Shown piece after piece: positions 1 through 9,122 of a DNA stretch of 64,000 bases. A program made the position numbers and the translations under genes. Positions within the stretch are counted from its first letter, which is position 1. Each line of letters opens with the position of its first letter. The notes under the pieces were generated by a model. That model was not told the DNA's origin. It saw only the letters and a list, made by a program, of their open reading frames with translations, and did no database searches. The stretch lies in contig JAPEHQ010000013.1 in assembly GCA_027405735.1 (NCBI GenBank), positions 558,001-622,000 on the forward strand. Reading direction: 5' to 3'. Source of the stretch: Mucor racemosus (Eukaryota; Mucoromycota; Mucoromycetes; Mucorales; Mucoraceae).

Positions 1-356
1 TTAATTTGAATAACGATGCAAAAAGGGCCAGCTTAAAATTGAGAAACCGCATTTGAAATGAAAATAAGTCGAGAAAATACTAAGGTATTGCAATGATGGT
101 TATTAAGTAAAGTCTAAGTTATTTTTCATTCTCTACCAAGATATCTAGGTTTTGGATGACTGTAAAGACTTTTTTATTTTTTTATAAATTTTGTGAGAGC
201 TCTTTTTGTGATATAGAAATCCATGAAGGGACGACTGATATGCAACGCTAAAACCATAGGATAGTACTCATTAGCGTCTATCCAACGAATTTTACCGTGT
301 CAAAAAATATTGATTTTTGGTCGAGAAAATTGAGATTGAATGATTGATTTTTGGTG
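1..356. other. Non-coding AT-rich flank of the retrotransposon
   Basis: No coding pattern, RNA gene or known repeat is recognisable here. It is the host flank into which the Ty3-type element starting at 362 inserted; the element's target duplication begins directly after it. Confidence 0.6.
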
Positions 357-361
357 ATACA
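357..361. repeat. Target-site duplication, left copy (ATACA)
   Basis: The five bases ATACA directly abut the left LTR end and recur directly outside the right LTR at 6432-6436. A 5-bp duplication is typical of Ty3-type integrase and fixes both element borders. Confidence 0.9.
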
Positions 362-606
362 TGAAATGTCAAAACGGTCTTAAGAAATAATCTTGCCAAA
401 ATATTACACTTTTTATTAACAATACATCCAGAGGATGTATTTATATACTTTTCATTATAACTATTACACAGAATTACTATCTAAGAACATTACACCAATT
501 TACTAAGACGCATGTGAATCAACGTGTACACCTGTTGATTTACTATAATACCGAATATTGACTGCGACCTTGAATGTGCGACCTAGGATATGATATTGAC
601 ATAACA
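362..606 (-). repeat. 3' LTR of the chromovirus
   Basis: 245 bp matching 6187-6431 with one substitution at 529. On the minus strand it begins TGTTATGTCA and ends TGACATTTCA, an imperfect inverted terminal repeat. It contains a TATA-like box (complement of 439-447) and, further downstream, an AATAAA polyadenylation signal (complement of 412-417), giving a normal U3-R-U5 order. Confidence 0.95.
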
Positions 607-911
607 CCATCCCACACCAACATAAGCATTATGTGATAAAAGATAGTGATAGTTGTTGTAGTTTGTTGTAATTGTAATTTGTGTATAAGTTGGTTGACAT
701 AACGTGAAAAAAAGAAAAAATAAAAAAAATAAAAACGGCAATATTGTTGATATATGATAATGTACTTCTTGTTGATTGATCTTCGTTGTACAATAATATA
801 AACTTCAAATTTAGATATTCAGGGGCAACCATTAAAAACCTCACATTCCAAAAACCCAGTGGGATCAAAAAGGAAATGTTAAAAGGAAAAGGTATAGCCT
901 TCATCTAACAT

Positions 912-2471
912 TTAAATCGTATCTTCTGCTAATAATCTTTCACGCTTCTTCTTGGACTTCTCCTCGCGTGTAGCAATCTTTCTTGTATTAATTGATTTAG
1001 GAGCTTGCTTTCCCTTACCATTAGATTGCGTATTAGCATCTACTTTCGCCCAATAATGTTTAATAACATCAGGAGAATCAAATGATGCTGGTGGTTCCCA
1101 AGAATCATGATCTTCTGTGAAATTCTTCCATCTTACTAAATATTCGTAATTGGGTGGAGTACCTCTATGCTTTATAATAGCTTGTACTTCATACACATCT
1201 GAGTTATCTTCCTTTGCATCATTCGTGCTGATCAACTTGATCTGTTGTGTAGGTACATCTCTAGCTAAGAATGTATCAGTTTTATCAGTAAGAATATAGC
1301 TTCCATTTTTAGTTATTCCATGTATATAAAATGGGCCTTCATAGTTAGGATCAGTTTTCCTATTCTTATTTTCTATATTCTTGATCATTACAGTAGGTCC
1401 AATTGGATAAGGTTTCTCCAAGATTCTATGTCTCTTTCTAAAGTAACTACTATTCTTATCCTGTGTCTTTAGTATTTGGTCTCTAATTGCTGGAACAATA
1501 ATTCTATCAATTAAATCGAGCTTCTTTTTAAATGCTTCCACATCGATTTCTCTTTCATGAAGTGTAGGTTTATCTCCTCGATAATCCTTAAATTCATTAG
1601 GTGCTCTATGAAACATTACCATGAATGGCATCATCCCATGCAGTCTAGATCTATGTACATTTAAACTTAATGCTGTTCCATTAAGGTACAAATCCCAATC
1701 TTTGCTACGACCTTCCAACATCTTCATAATTATTGTTTTTGCAGACTTTACTGCAGCTTCACAGCAACTATTACCTTGGGGCGTAAATGGTAAACTTGCT
1801 CTATTCTCAACCTCAGCATGTTTAAGTATCTTTTCAAGTAATTTATTATGGAATTCTGCACCTCGATCATGACCAACGATACGTGGGTAGCCGAACAATG
1901 AAAAGATAGATACCAATTCCTTTGCAACAGTAGTAGCTGATTTATCTGGAATTGCACGTAAGATAATAAATCTCGAGAATAGATCTAGCACTACTAATAT
2001 AAAATTATTTCCCCTTGGTGTAGTGCAATCAAATCCACCTAGATCAAATACAACATGATCCATTATCCCTTCAGGAGCTTCTTGCTTTGGTGGATGGTAG
2101 ACATGCTTAGCTAAATTGAACTGTCTGCATTTATGGCAATTTGATATATATTTCGTAATATCTTCCCTTAAGCCTTTCCAATGCATATTCAAATCTTGGT
2201 GTATAACTTGCTCCATTGCATGAATACCGAAATGCCCAAGTAAATGTGTTTTTTCTAATATATTTTGTTTTTCTTCATCACTTGCAGGCGTTTCATAAAC
2301 ATCTAAATGACTAACGCAGAATAATAACTCTTCGTTCTTATTCTTCAATTTGTTTACATACGCTGTCAATTTAGCGTTGTTAAAAAGATCAGAGGTTTCC
2401 CTCGGAATGATTACTTTTGGTGATCCGGAGATAACGGAAGTATCGCATGCAATAAGGTTATCATGTGCTCC
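912..2471 (-). CDS. Integrase with chromodomain (C-terminal Pol, separate frame)
   Basis: This frame is open from 2471 to the stop at 912 and encodes integrase, which inserts the cDNA into chromatin. Visible in order: an HHCC zinc-binding domain (HLLGHFGIHAM, then CHKC); the catalytic core with Asp in VVFDLGGF, Asp in GHDRGAEF and Glu in NSCCEAAVKS; a GPF-type module (YEGPFYI); and a C-terminal chromodomain (YLVRWKNF, DSWEP). The frame has no ATG upstream of the zinc domain, so the protein is not expected to start by itself. It overlaps the Gag-Pol frame by 61 nt and lies in the -1 frame, so it is probably reached by ribosomal frameshifting; an indel in this copy is the alternative. The chromodomain should steer insertion to modified histone tails, as known for chromoviruses. 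A basic tail (KSKKKRERLL) ends the protein. Confidence 0.93.
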   Translation of the reverse strand, partial: GAHDNLIACDTSVISGSPKVIIPRETSDLFNNAKLTAYVNKLKNKNEELLFCVSHLDVYETPASDEEKQNILEKTHLLGHFGIHAMEQVIHQDLNMHWKGLREDITKYISNCHKCRQFNLAKHVYHPPKQEAPEGIMDHVVFDLGGFDCTTPRGNNFILVVLDLFSRFIILRAIPDKSATTVAKELVSIFSLFGYPRIVGHDRGAEFHNKLLEKILKHAEVENRASLPFTPQGNSCCEAAVKSAKTIIMKMLEGRSKDWDLYLNGTALSLNVHRSRLHGMMPFMVMFHRAPNEFKDYRGDKPTLHEREIDVEAFKKKLDLIDRIIVPAIRDQILKTQDKNSSYFRKRHRILEKPYPIGPTVMIKNIENKNRKTDPNYEGPFYIHGITKNGSYILTDKTDTFLARDVPTQQIKLISTNDAKEDNSDVYEVQAIIKHRGTPPNYEYLVRWKNFTEDHDSWEPPASFDSPDVIKHYWAKVDANTQSNGKGKQAPKSINTRKIATREEKSKKKRERLLAEDTI

Positions 2472-5400
2472 TTAAGTTTATCTTTCCCCTTATTCACAAC
2501 ATGTAATTTCCTCTTTTTCTTTTCTTCTACTACATTATCTACTACATGTTTTCTCTTTCCTTTAACCTTTGTATCAATATCTTGTTTAACTAAATTCTTT
2601 TCATTAACATGATTTTTAATTAAACGCTTATCACCACTCTCCACCAGCGTATTGTATGGCCAGAAAAGACGCGATAAGGTATCAGCCAAGATATTGTTAA
2701 TACCACTACAAAAGGTAATATCAAAATCCATTTCAAAAATTGTATCATAATAGTTCTCAACCATTCGATCCAATTTAGGTTGCGAATGTAGAAATAAAAT
2801 ACCACGATTATCCACAAAGAGATGGAATCGTCTTCCATACAACCATTGATGAAACTTTTTAAATGCATAGACAACTGCAGCTAATTCTCGTTTGGAACTT
2901 CCCCATCTTTGCTCTGATGGACTCAAACTGCGTGCAATAAAACCAAGATATTTTATTTTATTACCAATAACTTGATACATTGCAGCGCCAATTGCATAGG
3001 CAGAACTATCTGTAACAACACAGATTGGATAATGTAAGTTAGGCACACTCAACACTGCTGAGCTGACTAATAATTCTTGCAATTGCTTCATTAATTTAGT
3101 ATGTTCTGGTGTCCATACTTTAGTAATCTCAGGTGCATTTCTCAATTTATCTAGTGGTGCTGTCAACATCGACAAGCGTGGCAAATTAGAACGAAAAAAG
3201 TTAATCAATCCTAAACGTGAACTCAATTCACGGCTACTTTTAACGGTAGGTTCCCAATCCAAAACATTTGAAACCTTTCGAGGATCTAATGCTAAACCCT
3301 CACTAGATAAGCAGAAACCCAATATATAAATGCTCTTTTGCGCAATATGCAATTTTTCAGTATTTATACGTAAGTTTGCTTTAGTCAAGCGATCGATAAC
3401 GATTTTAACTAGTTCTGTATGCTTTTTCAGGTCGTTTTCAGTATGTATAGTGACATCATCTATAAAGTGAGTGGTAGTATCACTGATATCAGCAAACAAA
3501 TTAGAAAGTATTTTTTGTGCGTGCGATGAGACCATAGTCAATCCGTACGGGCAGTGAGAGAAGGACCACGTCAATCCCTCCATATCAGTGAACGTCAAAT
3601 ACGATCTTGACGATCTGGATATTTTAAATGCATGGAAACATTGCGATAAGTCAATGACAGTATAGAGCGAATGCTTCGACATCTTACGATGCAAATCACT
3701 TATCAAGGGCAATGGGAAACGTTCAAGTTTCTCAGGATCTAATGCATTATTTATCAAACGACAATCAATTACCACACGGTGCTCTTTTCCAGTGTATTCA
3801 CCATCACTATTTTTCTTTCGTACAGTAAAAATTGGAGAATTATGAGGTGTATTAGGTTTTGCTCTTTTAATCACACCATTTTCTCGCCATTTTTCAACTT
3901 GTTTTTGAATAACAGGTCGCAATGCTTCAGCAATTGGAAATTGTCTACGACATGTATTCGCAAGTGGAGTATCTTTCTTTATGGGCAATGTAATTTCACT
4001 ACCAGGAATATTACAATATGCTTTAGGACTAATACTAGTATTTGCATCAATAAATGGTTGTAATTCGTTCATCATAATTTTACGTTCTTCTTCAGATCCA
4101 TAAGGATCTTCATTTGGTTTATAAGGATTGGGTTCAATCTTTGGTATTTCATAACCAACACGATCTGACCAATCTGCTGCAATATTACCTAACGTAATAC
4201 CAACTTTATACAATAAATCCATTCCAAATACACAATGGACATCGTCAAATAAATCAAAAACTTCAAATTTTGAATGAACAATTTTAGAACCATAATTAAT
4301 TATAAGCTCTTCTTCAGTTTGACCCTTACGATCTACTACACTGTTATTTTGTGCCAATTTAATAATACCATTTTTATTACAAATATTTAAATTTAGAAAA
4401 GAAACTAATTGTGGTGAAATTGCACTAAACGTGCAACCAGTATCCAACAAAAACCAAGTGTTGACCTTGATGCCAGCGCTTGTTTCTAAAATAACAGGTA
4501 AATAAAGAAGACCATTAGTATTCATATTATTATTAGGCATCTTCCTAAAATAATCACTATCAAATTGCTTACATTCACTATCGGTATCCATTTGAGATAC
4601 TTCTTTTCCCTTTTTCTTTGGGGCAGCAATAGTGGCCACAGCAAAATGTTGGTCACTTTCATCATCAGATGAATCATCAGTGTCTTCAGTAACACGAGAA
4701 GGAGTAGGCACGATAGACTTCTTCTTTTTCCCATGAACAGTGTTCTTGGTATTCTTCTTGCACACTGCTTTGTGCGCATACGTGAAGGGAGTAAATCCAC
4801 AATCAAAGCATTTTGGTGTATCACCACCATTATTTGCTTTTTGTTTGGTATGGAATTTACCAGCTCTTCTTACTGGCTTTTTTGCAAAACCATTGTATTG
4901 TTTACCAATACGATTACCAGCATTATGATTACCATTGTAACCACCACGAGAAGATGAACCATAATGGCCACCTTGTTGCTTCAACTGCCTAATTATTCTC
5001 TGGGTCAGTTCTTCTTCTTTTCTGTGCTTTTCCTCTCGGTAATAACTATCACGACGCAACAAATCGTAAACACTTCGAAGCTGAGAGATTGCATAATCCA
5101 AAGTATCCTTCTCTTTATCTCTCGATTGAGAAATATTCAATGATACAGGACTATACAAATCCACATCAAGACCCTTCAACAAATAATCAGTCAAACTAGT
5201 GTTCTCAGTAACACCAGCCAAGTCTTTCAACGTTGTAAACTTGTCGATATAGACTTCTAAGCTTTCACATTTCTCCAATTTCAAATTTTTCAATTTGTTG
5301 AGAGCAGCTTTCTTTTCCTCAGCCTCAGAAGGACTATACTTAGCCTTCAACTTGGACTTAAATTGACCCCAAGAAATACTAGGGTATCTCTCGATTACTT

Positions 5401-6121
5401 CACGAGTCCAAGAAGCCATCCCAGTCGACATTTTGGGCTTTATGATTCTTTTCCAGTTTGCTTCAACTGAAATTGAACGAGATTCCAATACATCTTCGAA
5501 CTGAGTCAAACATGCGTCCATACTTTGAAAAATGAATTTCTTGGTATTAAACTTATGTCCTTTCCATTGTAAAAATGGAGTGTCAGAAGGAACTAACGAT
5601 GATTCACCCGTGGCAGTACCCATCATGGTACTTTCATCAAATAAAAGATCATAATTCTCTTTTACCAGTTTTAACTGACGTTTCAAGGCACTTGCCTTTG
5701 AGGCTAGAGTACCATTATCAATATGCTTAATTGATAATGCAGTTGCATTATACAACTGAACTCGCAGTTGTTTGATTTCATTCAACAACTTCACTTGATG
5801 TTCCTTTCCTAGGAAAGTAACTTCTTGAACACCATGGTCAAGATCAAGTTCACTATCACTCATGATAGTATCATCATCCATAGAAAGAGCGTCATCGCTC
5901 AATTCCTTGGTAATACGAGCGTCTTCGCTACAAGTATTATAGTTATCATGCAGAGCATCATTGCTCAATGCATCATTTACATCTTGTCCCGAAGACAAAG
6001 ATGAACCAAGATCAAAATCCATATCCAAAGATACAGATTGAGAAGTAGTACCAGTAGCAGGCTGACGAGCCTTGGTAGCAGAGGTACCAGTAGCTTGTTT
6101 AATAGTAGTGTTGTTGCTCAT
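2411..6121 (-). CDS. Gag-protease-RT-RNase H polyprotein
   Basis: A single 1236-codon frame starting at the first ATG after the 5' LTR leader. The N-terminal third is Gag: an acidic start, a capsid-like helical region, then a basic Gly/Asn-rich part with an atypical zinc-knuckle candidate near residue 437 (Cys-X2-Cys-X8-His-X3-Cys rather than CCHC). Retropepsin follows with LLDTG near residue 559. Reverse transcriptase shows VIDLSQCFHAF and the catalytic box FIDD near residue 887 (usual Ty3 form YVDD). RNase H shows TDSSAYAIGA near residue 1033, then DNRGILF and LADTLSRLF. The last ~90 residues are Lys-rich. Gag and Pol are fused without a frame break between them, as in some fungal Ty3 elements. 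The stop at 2411 lies before the integrase, which is in the -1 frame. Confidence 0.95.
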   Translation of the reverse strand: MSNNTTIKQATGTSATKARQPATGTTSQSVSLDMDFDLGSSLSSGQDVNDALSNDALHDNYNTCSEDARITKELSDDALSMDDDTIMSDSELDLDHGVQEVTFLGKEHQVKLLNEIKQLRVQLYNATALSIKHIDNGTLASKASALKRQLKLVKENYDLLFDESTMMGTATGESSLVPSDTPFLQWKGHKFNTKKFIFQSMDACLTQFEDVLESRSISVEANWKRIIKPKMSTGMASWTREVIERYPSISWGQFKSKLKAKYSPSEAEEKKAALNKLKNLKLEKCESLEVYIDKFTTLKDLAGVTENTSLTDYLLKGLDVDLYSPVSLNISQSRDKEKDTLDYAISQLRSVYDLLRRDSYYREEKHRKEEELTQRIIRQLKQQGGHYGSSSRGGYNGNHNAGNRIGKQYNGFAKKPVRRAGKFHTKQKANNGGDTPKCFDCGFTPFTYAHKAVCKKNTKNTVHGKKKKSIVPTPSRVTEDTDDSSDDESDQHFAVATIAAPKKKGKEVSQMDTDSECKQFDSDYFRKMPNNNMNTNGLLYLPVILETSAGIKVNTWFLLDTGCTFSAISPQLVSFLNLNICNKNGIIKLAQNNSVVDRKGQTEEELIINYGSKIVHSKFEVFDLFDDVHCVFGMDLLYKVGITLGNIAADWSDRVGYEIPKIEPNPYKPNEDPYGSEEERKIMMNELQPFIDANTSISPKAYCNIPGSEITLPIKKDTPLANTCRRQFPIAEALRPVIQKQVEKWRENGVIKRAKPNTPHNSPIFTVRKKNSDGEYTGKEHRVVIDCRLINNALDPEKLERFPLPLISDLHRKMSKHSLYTVIDLSQCFHAFKISRSSRSYLTFTDMEGLTWSFSHCPYGLTMVSSHAQKILSNLFADISDTTTHFIDDVTIHTENDLKKHTELVKIVIDRLTKANLRINTEKLHIAQKSIYILGFCLSSEGLALDPRKVSNVLDWEPTVKSSRELSSRLGLINFFRSNLPRLSMLTAPLDKLRNAPEITKVWTPEHTKLMKQLQELLVSSAVLSVPNLHYPICVVTDSSAYAIGAAMYQVIGNKIKYLGFIARSLSPSEQRWGSSKRELAAVVYAFKKFHQWLYGRRFHLFVDNRGILFLHSQPKLDRMVENYYDTIFEMDFDITFCSGINNILADTLSRLFWPYNTLVESGDKRLIKNHVNEKNLVKQDIDTKVKGKRKHVVDNVVEEKKKRKLHVVNKGKDKLKEHMITLLHAILPLSPDHQK

Positions 6122-6186
6122 TTTAAAAAGTAAAATAGTATGAGTTGTTTAGAGTATAATAGAAGTTTTTAGGTAGATTAAAAAAA

Positions 6187-6431
6187 TGAAATGTCAAAAC
6201 GGTCTTAAGAAATAATCTTGCCAAAATATTACACTTTTTATTAACAATACATCCAGAGGATGTATTTATATACTTTTCATTATAACTATTACACAGAATT
6301 ACTATCTAAGAACATTACACCAATTTACTAAGACGCATGTGAATCAACGTGTATACCTGTTGATTTACTATAATACCGAATATTGACTGCGACCTTGAAT
6401 GTGCGACCTAGGATATGATATTGACATAACA
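6187..6431 (-). repeat. 5' LTR of the chromovirus
   Basis: Second 245-bp LTR, identical to 362-606 except for T at 6354. It supplies the promoter for the minus-strand element transcript. The sequence that follows it in element order (just below 6187) is T- and A-rich and has no TGG within about 60 nt, so a standard tRNA 3'-end primer site is not seen. Confidence 0.95.
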
Positions 6432-6436
6432 ATACA
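6432..6436. repeat. Target-site duplication, right copy (ATACA)
   Basis: Exact copy of 357-361 directly outside the 5' LTR. Confidence 0.9.
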
Positions 6437-7939
6437 AAAAAGGATTCATTTTGGACGAGGATATACAAGGATAAATTTTCGGTTTTACAAAAAAAAATTC
6501 AAAAAAATTAATATCTCCACGAAAAATAGAGCTACAGCTACGTGTAAATACTCATTCTGTAGATAATTTTGTTGCGCATAATGTGAAAATAAAATATTTT
6601 AGAAATGCATTTGAATGAAGGGTACTTTTTGATCAAAAACCGTTAAAATTTGATATTAAATTTACTAGAGATTTCATGAGAAAAATATTTTCAAAACCTA
6701 CACAGATCGATTCAGAATTAAAAACTAAACCTAAAACATTTAACACGATAGTTCAACTTGCTATGCATTTTTGTGAGTAATTAAACATACAAGGTTTTTT
6801 TTTGGTTTTTTTTGAATTTTTTTCCATTCGAACACTTTTTGGATTCAAGCTCAGTCACCTGTGCATATCTAATTATACAATTTTATATGGTGATATTCAA
6901 AATCGGAGCGTGCCCCCATTTCAATAGATAATCAGAAAATATAAAATGTAGGGCTATACTTGATATGCTACAGAATATTGACAAAAGACTTATTTCTATT
7001 CATCTTGATTTTTCAGCGAGTATAAAGGCTTCAAAAGTGAAACACTTGCTTTTACCCCGCTTAAAAACTCGATAATTACGCCATGGTTGGGTTAATTTTT
7101 ATATCATTTTTACCTCGTCTACATGTTTACATGACTTTACATTACTTTCGTGTGCTTGATATATTATTTCACATTATCTGCTTTCGCGATATACCTATTA
7201 TATACATATTGATTCTTGTCTTTAATTATCACTTAATCATGTAGTTTCCTGCAGTAATTTAGCCTTCTTTCCACATCCATTACACATAAAATAAGCCATA
7301 TCAAGTAAATCGACTATGAGGGAAGACTCTCTCTAGATGGTGCAGTAGAGCCGTATATACTTGCATTGATGGTCTATATTTCAGCTTTCCGGAATCATTG
7401 TGCGTTGAGTAAATTAGAAAATCCCTATTTAATATATTATTATGCCTACCAAAGCTAGTTGGCTCATTCTTTGTGAAAATACCATCCTTTCTGGTATAAT
7501 AGAACAAAATATAAAGTAGGTTGCTTTGTTGCTCTGATAGCATTAGGTGTAATTTCAAATTTTCTAAATATTTCAGTGCGCGGTTTTACAATGAAAAAGC
7601 GAGGGGGATAAGTTCTGATTATATTGATATGCCGAATAATCACAAACTAGGACCTGAATCTGTAATTGTCATCGAGAATAACAATTGAATTGTCAAATCA
7701 AGCCATATTGATATGACTGTAATAACTATCCCTTCTTTCAAATAGTATGTATATTTAAATACTTCATCAGCGATGCTGATTGACCTGCAACTAACATTAA
7801 TTTGTTATTTTTCAATGCGCAGTTATTTTTAAACTTAATTTGTATCGCTCTGTCAAAATGAATCATCTGTAAAACAAAGATCTCATCACCAAAATAAAAA
7901 AAAGTAATCTTTCCTTTCGATTTTAGTTTCAATCTCAAG
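6437..7939. other. Intergenic, AT-rich, no gene recognised
   Basis: About 1.5 kb between the retrotransposon and the GNAT gene. Only short, non-conserved frames occur. A 15-base word around 6896 (TTCAAAATCGGAGCG) recurs inverted near 34550. The last part is the upstream region of the GNAT gene. Confidence 0.6.
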
Positions 7940-9030
7940 ATGACTCAGTTATACAAATGGTCTACTGATGAGCAAATTGATCAGCTTAAACAGTATCTTG
8001 CACATAAAGGTCCAACAACGGCTTCTCTACTCGGCTATTTGCTTAGTACTGGTGCCTGTGAATCTGATGCCCCAGGAAAAAGTATTGTTTGGACTAGTCA
8101 TTCGGACCCTTTCAATACCTCAAGTGTTGTTATTTGGCTTATTGACAGTGGTCATCGTATTCGATTTTTTGTAAATTCTGAAATCGAACTAAATTTCAAG
8201 GAAATGACACCAGATGCTGCTGCTTTGGCTTACAATTCTTCATACCCTGACGAATTACCTGCTTATTTTAGTAATGCTGAAGATGAGGCATTGTATAAAC
8301 AAAGTTTGCAAACAGTTGAAGAAGTTTTGACACTTTATATGGATCAAAGATATGGAGCAGATAAAGGTACATTTTTAATTGTAATATATGCTGTTTATTT
8401 TGTTGTATTAATATGCTTTAATCAAGGTGTGCTGTATCATGATACATGTCTTTTATGGGCTCCTATCTTTCATAAATTATTCAAAATTAATATTGATTCG
8501 CCTTGCTTTGTATTTTCTAGACAAGCTTCCAAGCCATTGGATCCCATTACATTGCCTCCTCAATACACCATAGGTTCTTTACAAGCAGCTGACGTGGAAA
8601 CTGTTGTAACAAAGAATAAGATTCCATATGATCCTAAATATGTCCAAGATTGTTTTCGTATTTCTAGTGCTATTCGAGTGAATGGCGAATTAGCTGCTTG
8701 GGGAATGACACATAGAGATTGTAAAGTATAAACATTATCAAATGGTTTGAATTCCACATATATTGATATCTTAAATTGTTAGTATACGTGGGTGCATTGC
8801 ATGTTTTGCCTGAATATCGTCGCCAAGGATTAGCAGAGATATTAATAACTGACTTATGCAGACAGTATGTTGAATTCTTCAAAGCTAATTTACCAAATAT
8901 ACCCTTAGATCAACTGTATTGTGGCTCTTGTGTCGAGACATTTAATGATGCTAGCTATGGATTATTCAAAAAGGCAGGTTTCGTAACTCATGGATTGGGT
9001 ACAACGTGGATTCACTGCTGTAGAAAGTGA
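7940..9030 (+). CDS. GNAT-family N-acyltransferase (FR47/GLYAT-like)
   Basis: Predicted 322-residue protein from three exons: 7940-8366, 8427-8720, 8783-9030. The first intron (60 nt) has no in-frame stop and would add a hydrophobic stretch if retained. The second uses GTAAAG...TTAG, the only donor that keeps the family frame. The C-terminal part is a GCN5-related acyltransferase domain: RVNGELAAWGM (strand beta 4), then motif A with VGALHVLPE and the acetyl-CoA loop YRRQGLAE, then a late ASYGLFKKAGF motif. The layout resembles the FR47 and glycine N-acyltransferase-like group, which transfers acyl groups from CoA to small amines; the substrate cannot be told. No signal peptide or membrane segment is seen. 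A polyadenylation signal AATAAA lies at 9053-9058. It converges with RQC2, 92 bp away. Confidence 0.88.
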
Positions 9031-9122
9031 GTAAACATCTGATAGCACACTTAATAAACAGCTTTTCTTTTGATCTACGTTATAATACAATATGATTTTA
9101 TTTTGATTTCTATAATATGAAT

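Larger units (their letters stand above)
362..6431 (-). mobile_element. Complete Ty3-type chromovirus LTR retrotransposon
   Basis: A 6070-bp element lying on the minus strand. It has two 245-bp LTRs that differ at one base (529 C versus 6354 T), TG...CA termini and a perfect 5-bp target duplication ATACA. Inside it, in element order, are Gag, aspartic protease, reverse transcriptase, RNase H (2411-6121), and integrase with a C-terminal chromodomain (912-2471, another frame). The chromodomain places it among the chromoviruses of the Ty3 group. Near-identical LTRs mean a very recent insertion. No TGG-type primer-binding site is visible after the 5' LTR (below 6187); a short purine-rich tract GGGATGG lies just before the 3' LTR at about 607-615. 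Gag-Pol is open except for the frame change before integrase, so the copy may still be active. Confidence 0.95.

Noticed and set aside
629..904. 91-codon minus-strand frame between integrase and the 3' LTR
   Set aside because: Composition is dictated by AT-rich DNA, with no domain or known accessory gene in this position; more likely 3' leader sequence of the retrotransposon.
6120..6431. Tf1-like self-priming between leader and LTR
   Set aside because: A partial complement (TTAGATAG) exists in the LTR but lies upstream of the TATA box, so it would not be at the 5' end of the RNA.
7301..7558. 85-codon frame in the spacer before the GNAT gene
   Set aside because: No domain, no codon bias, and no splice-consistent neighbours.
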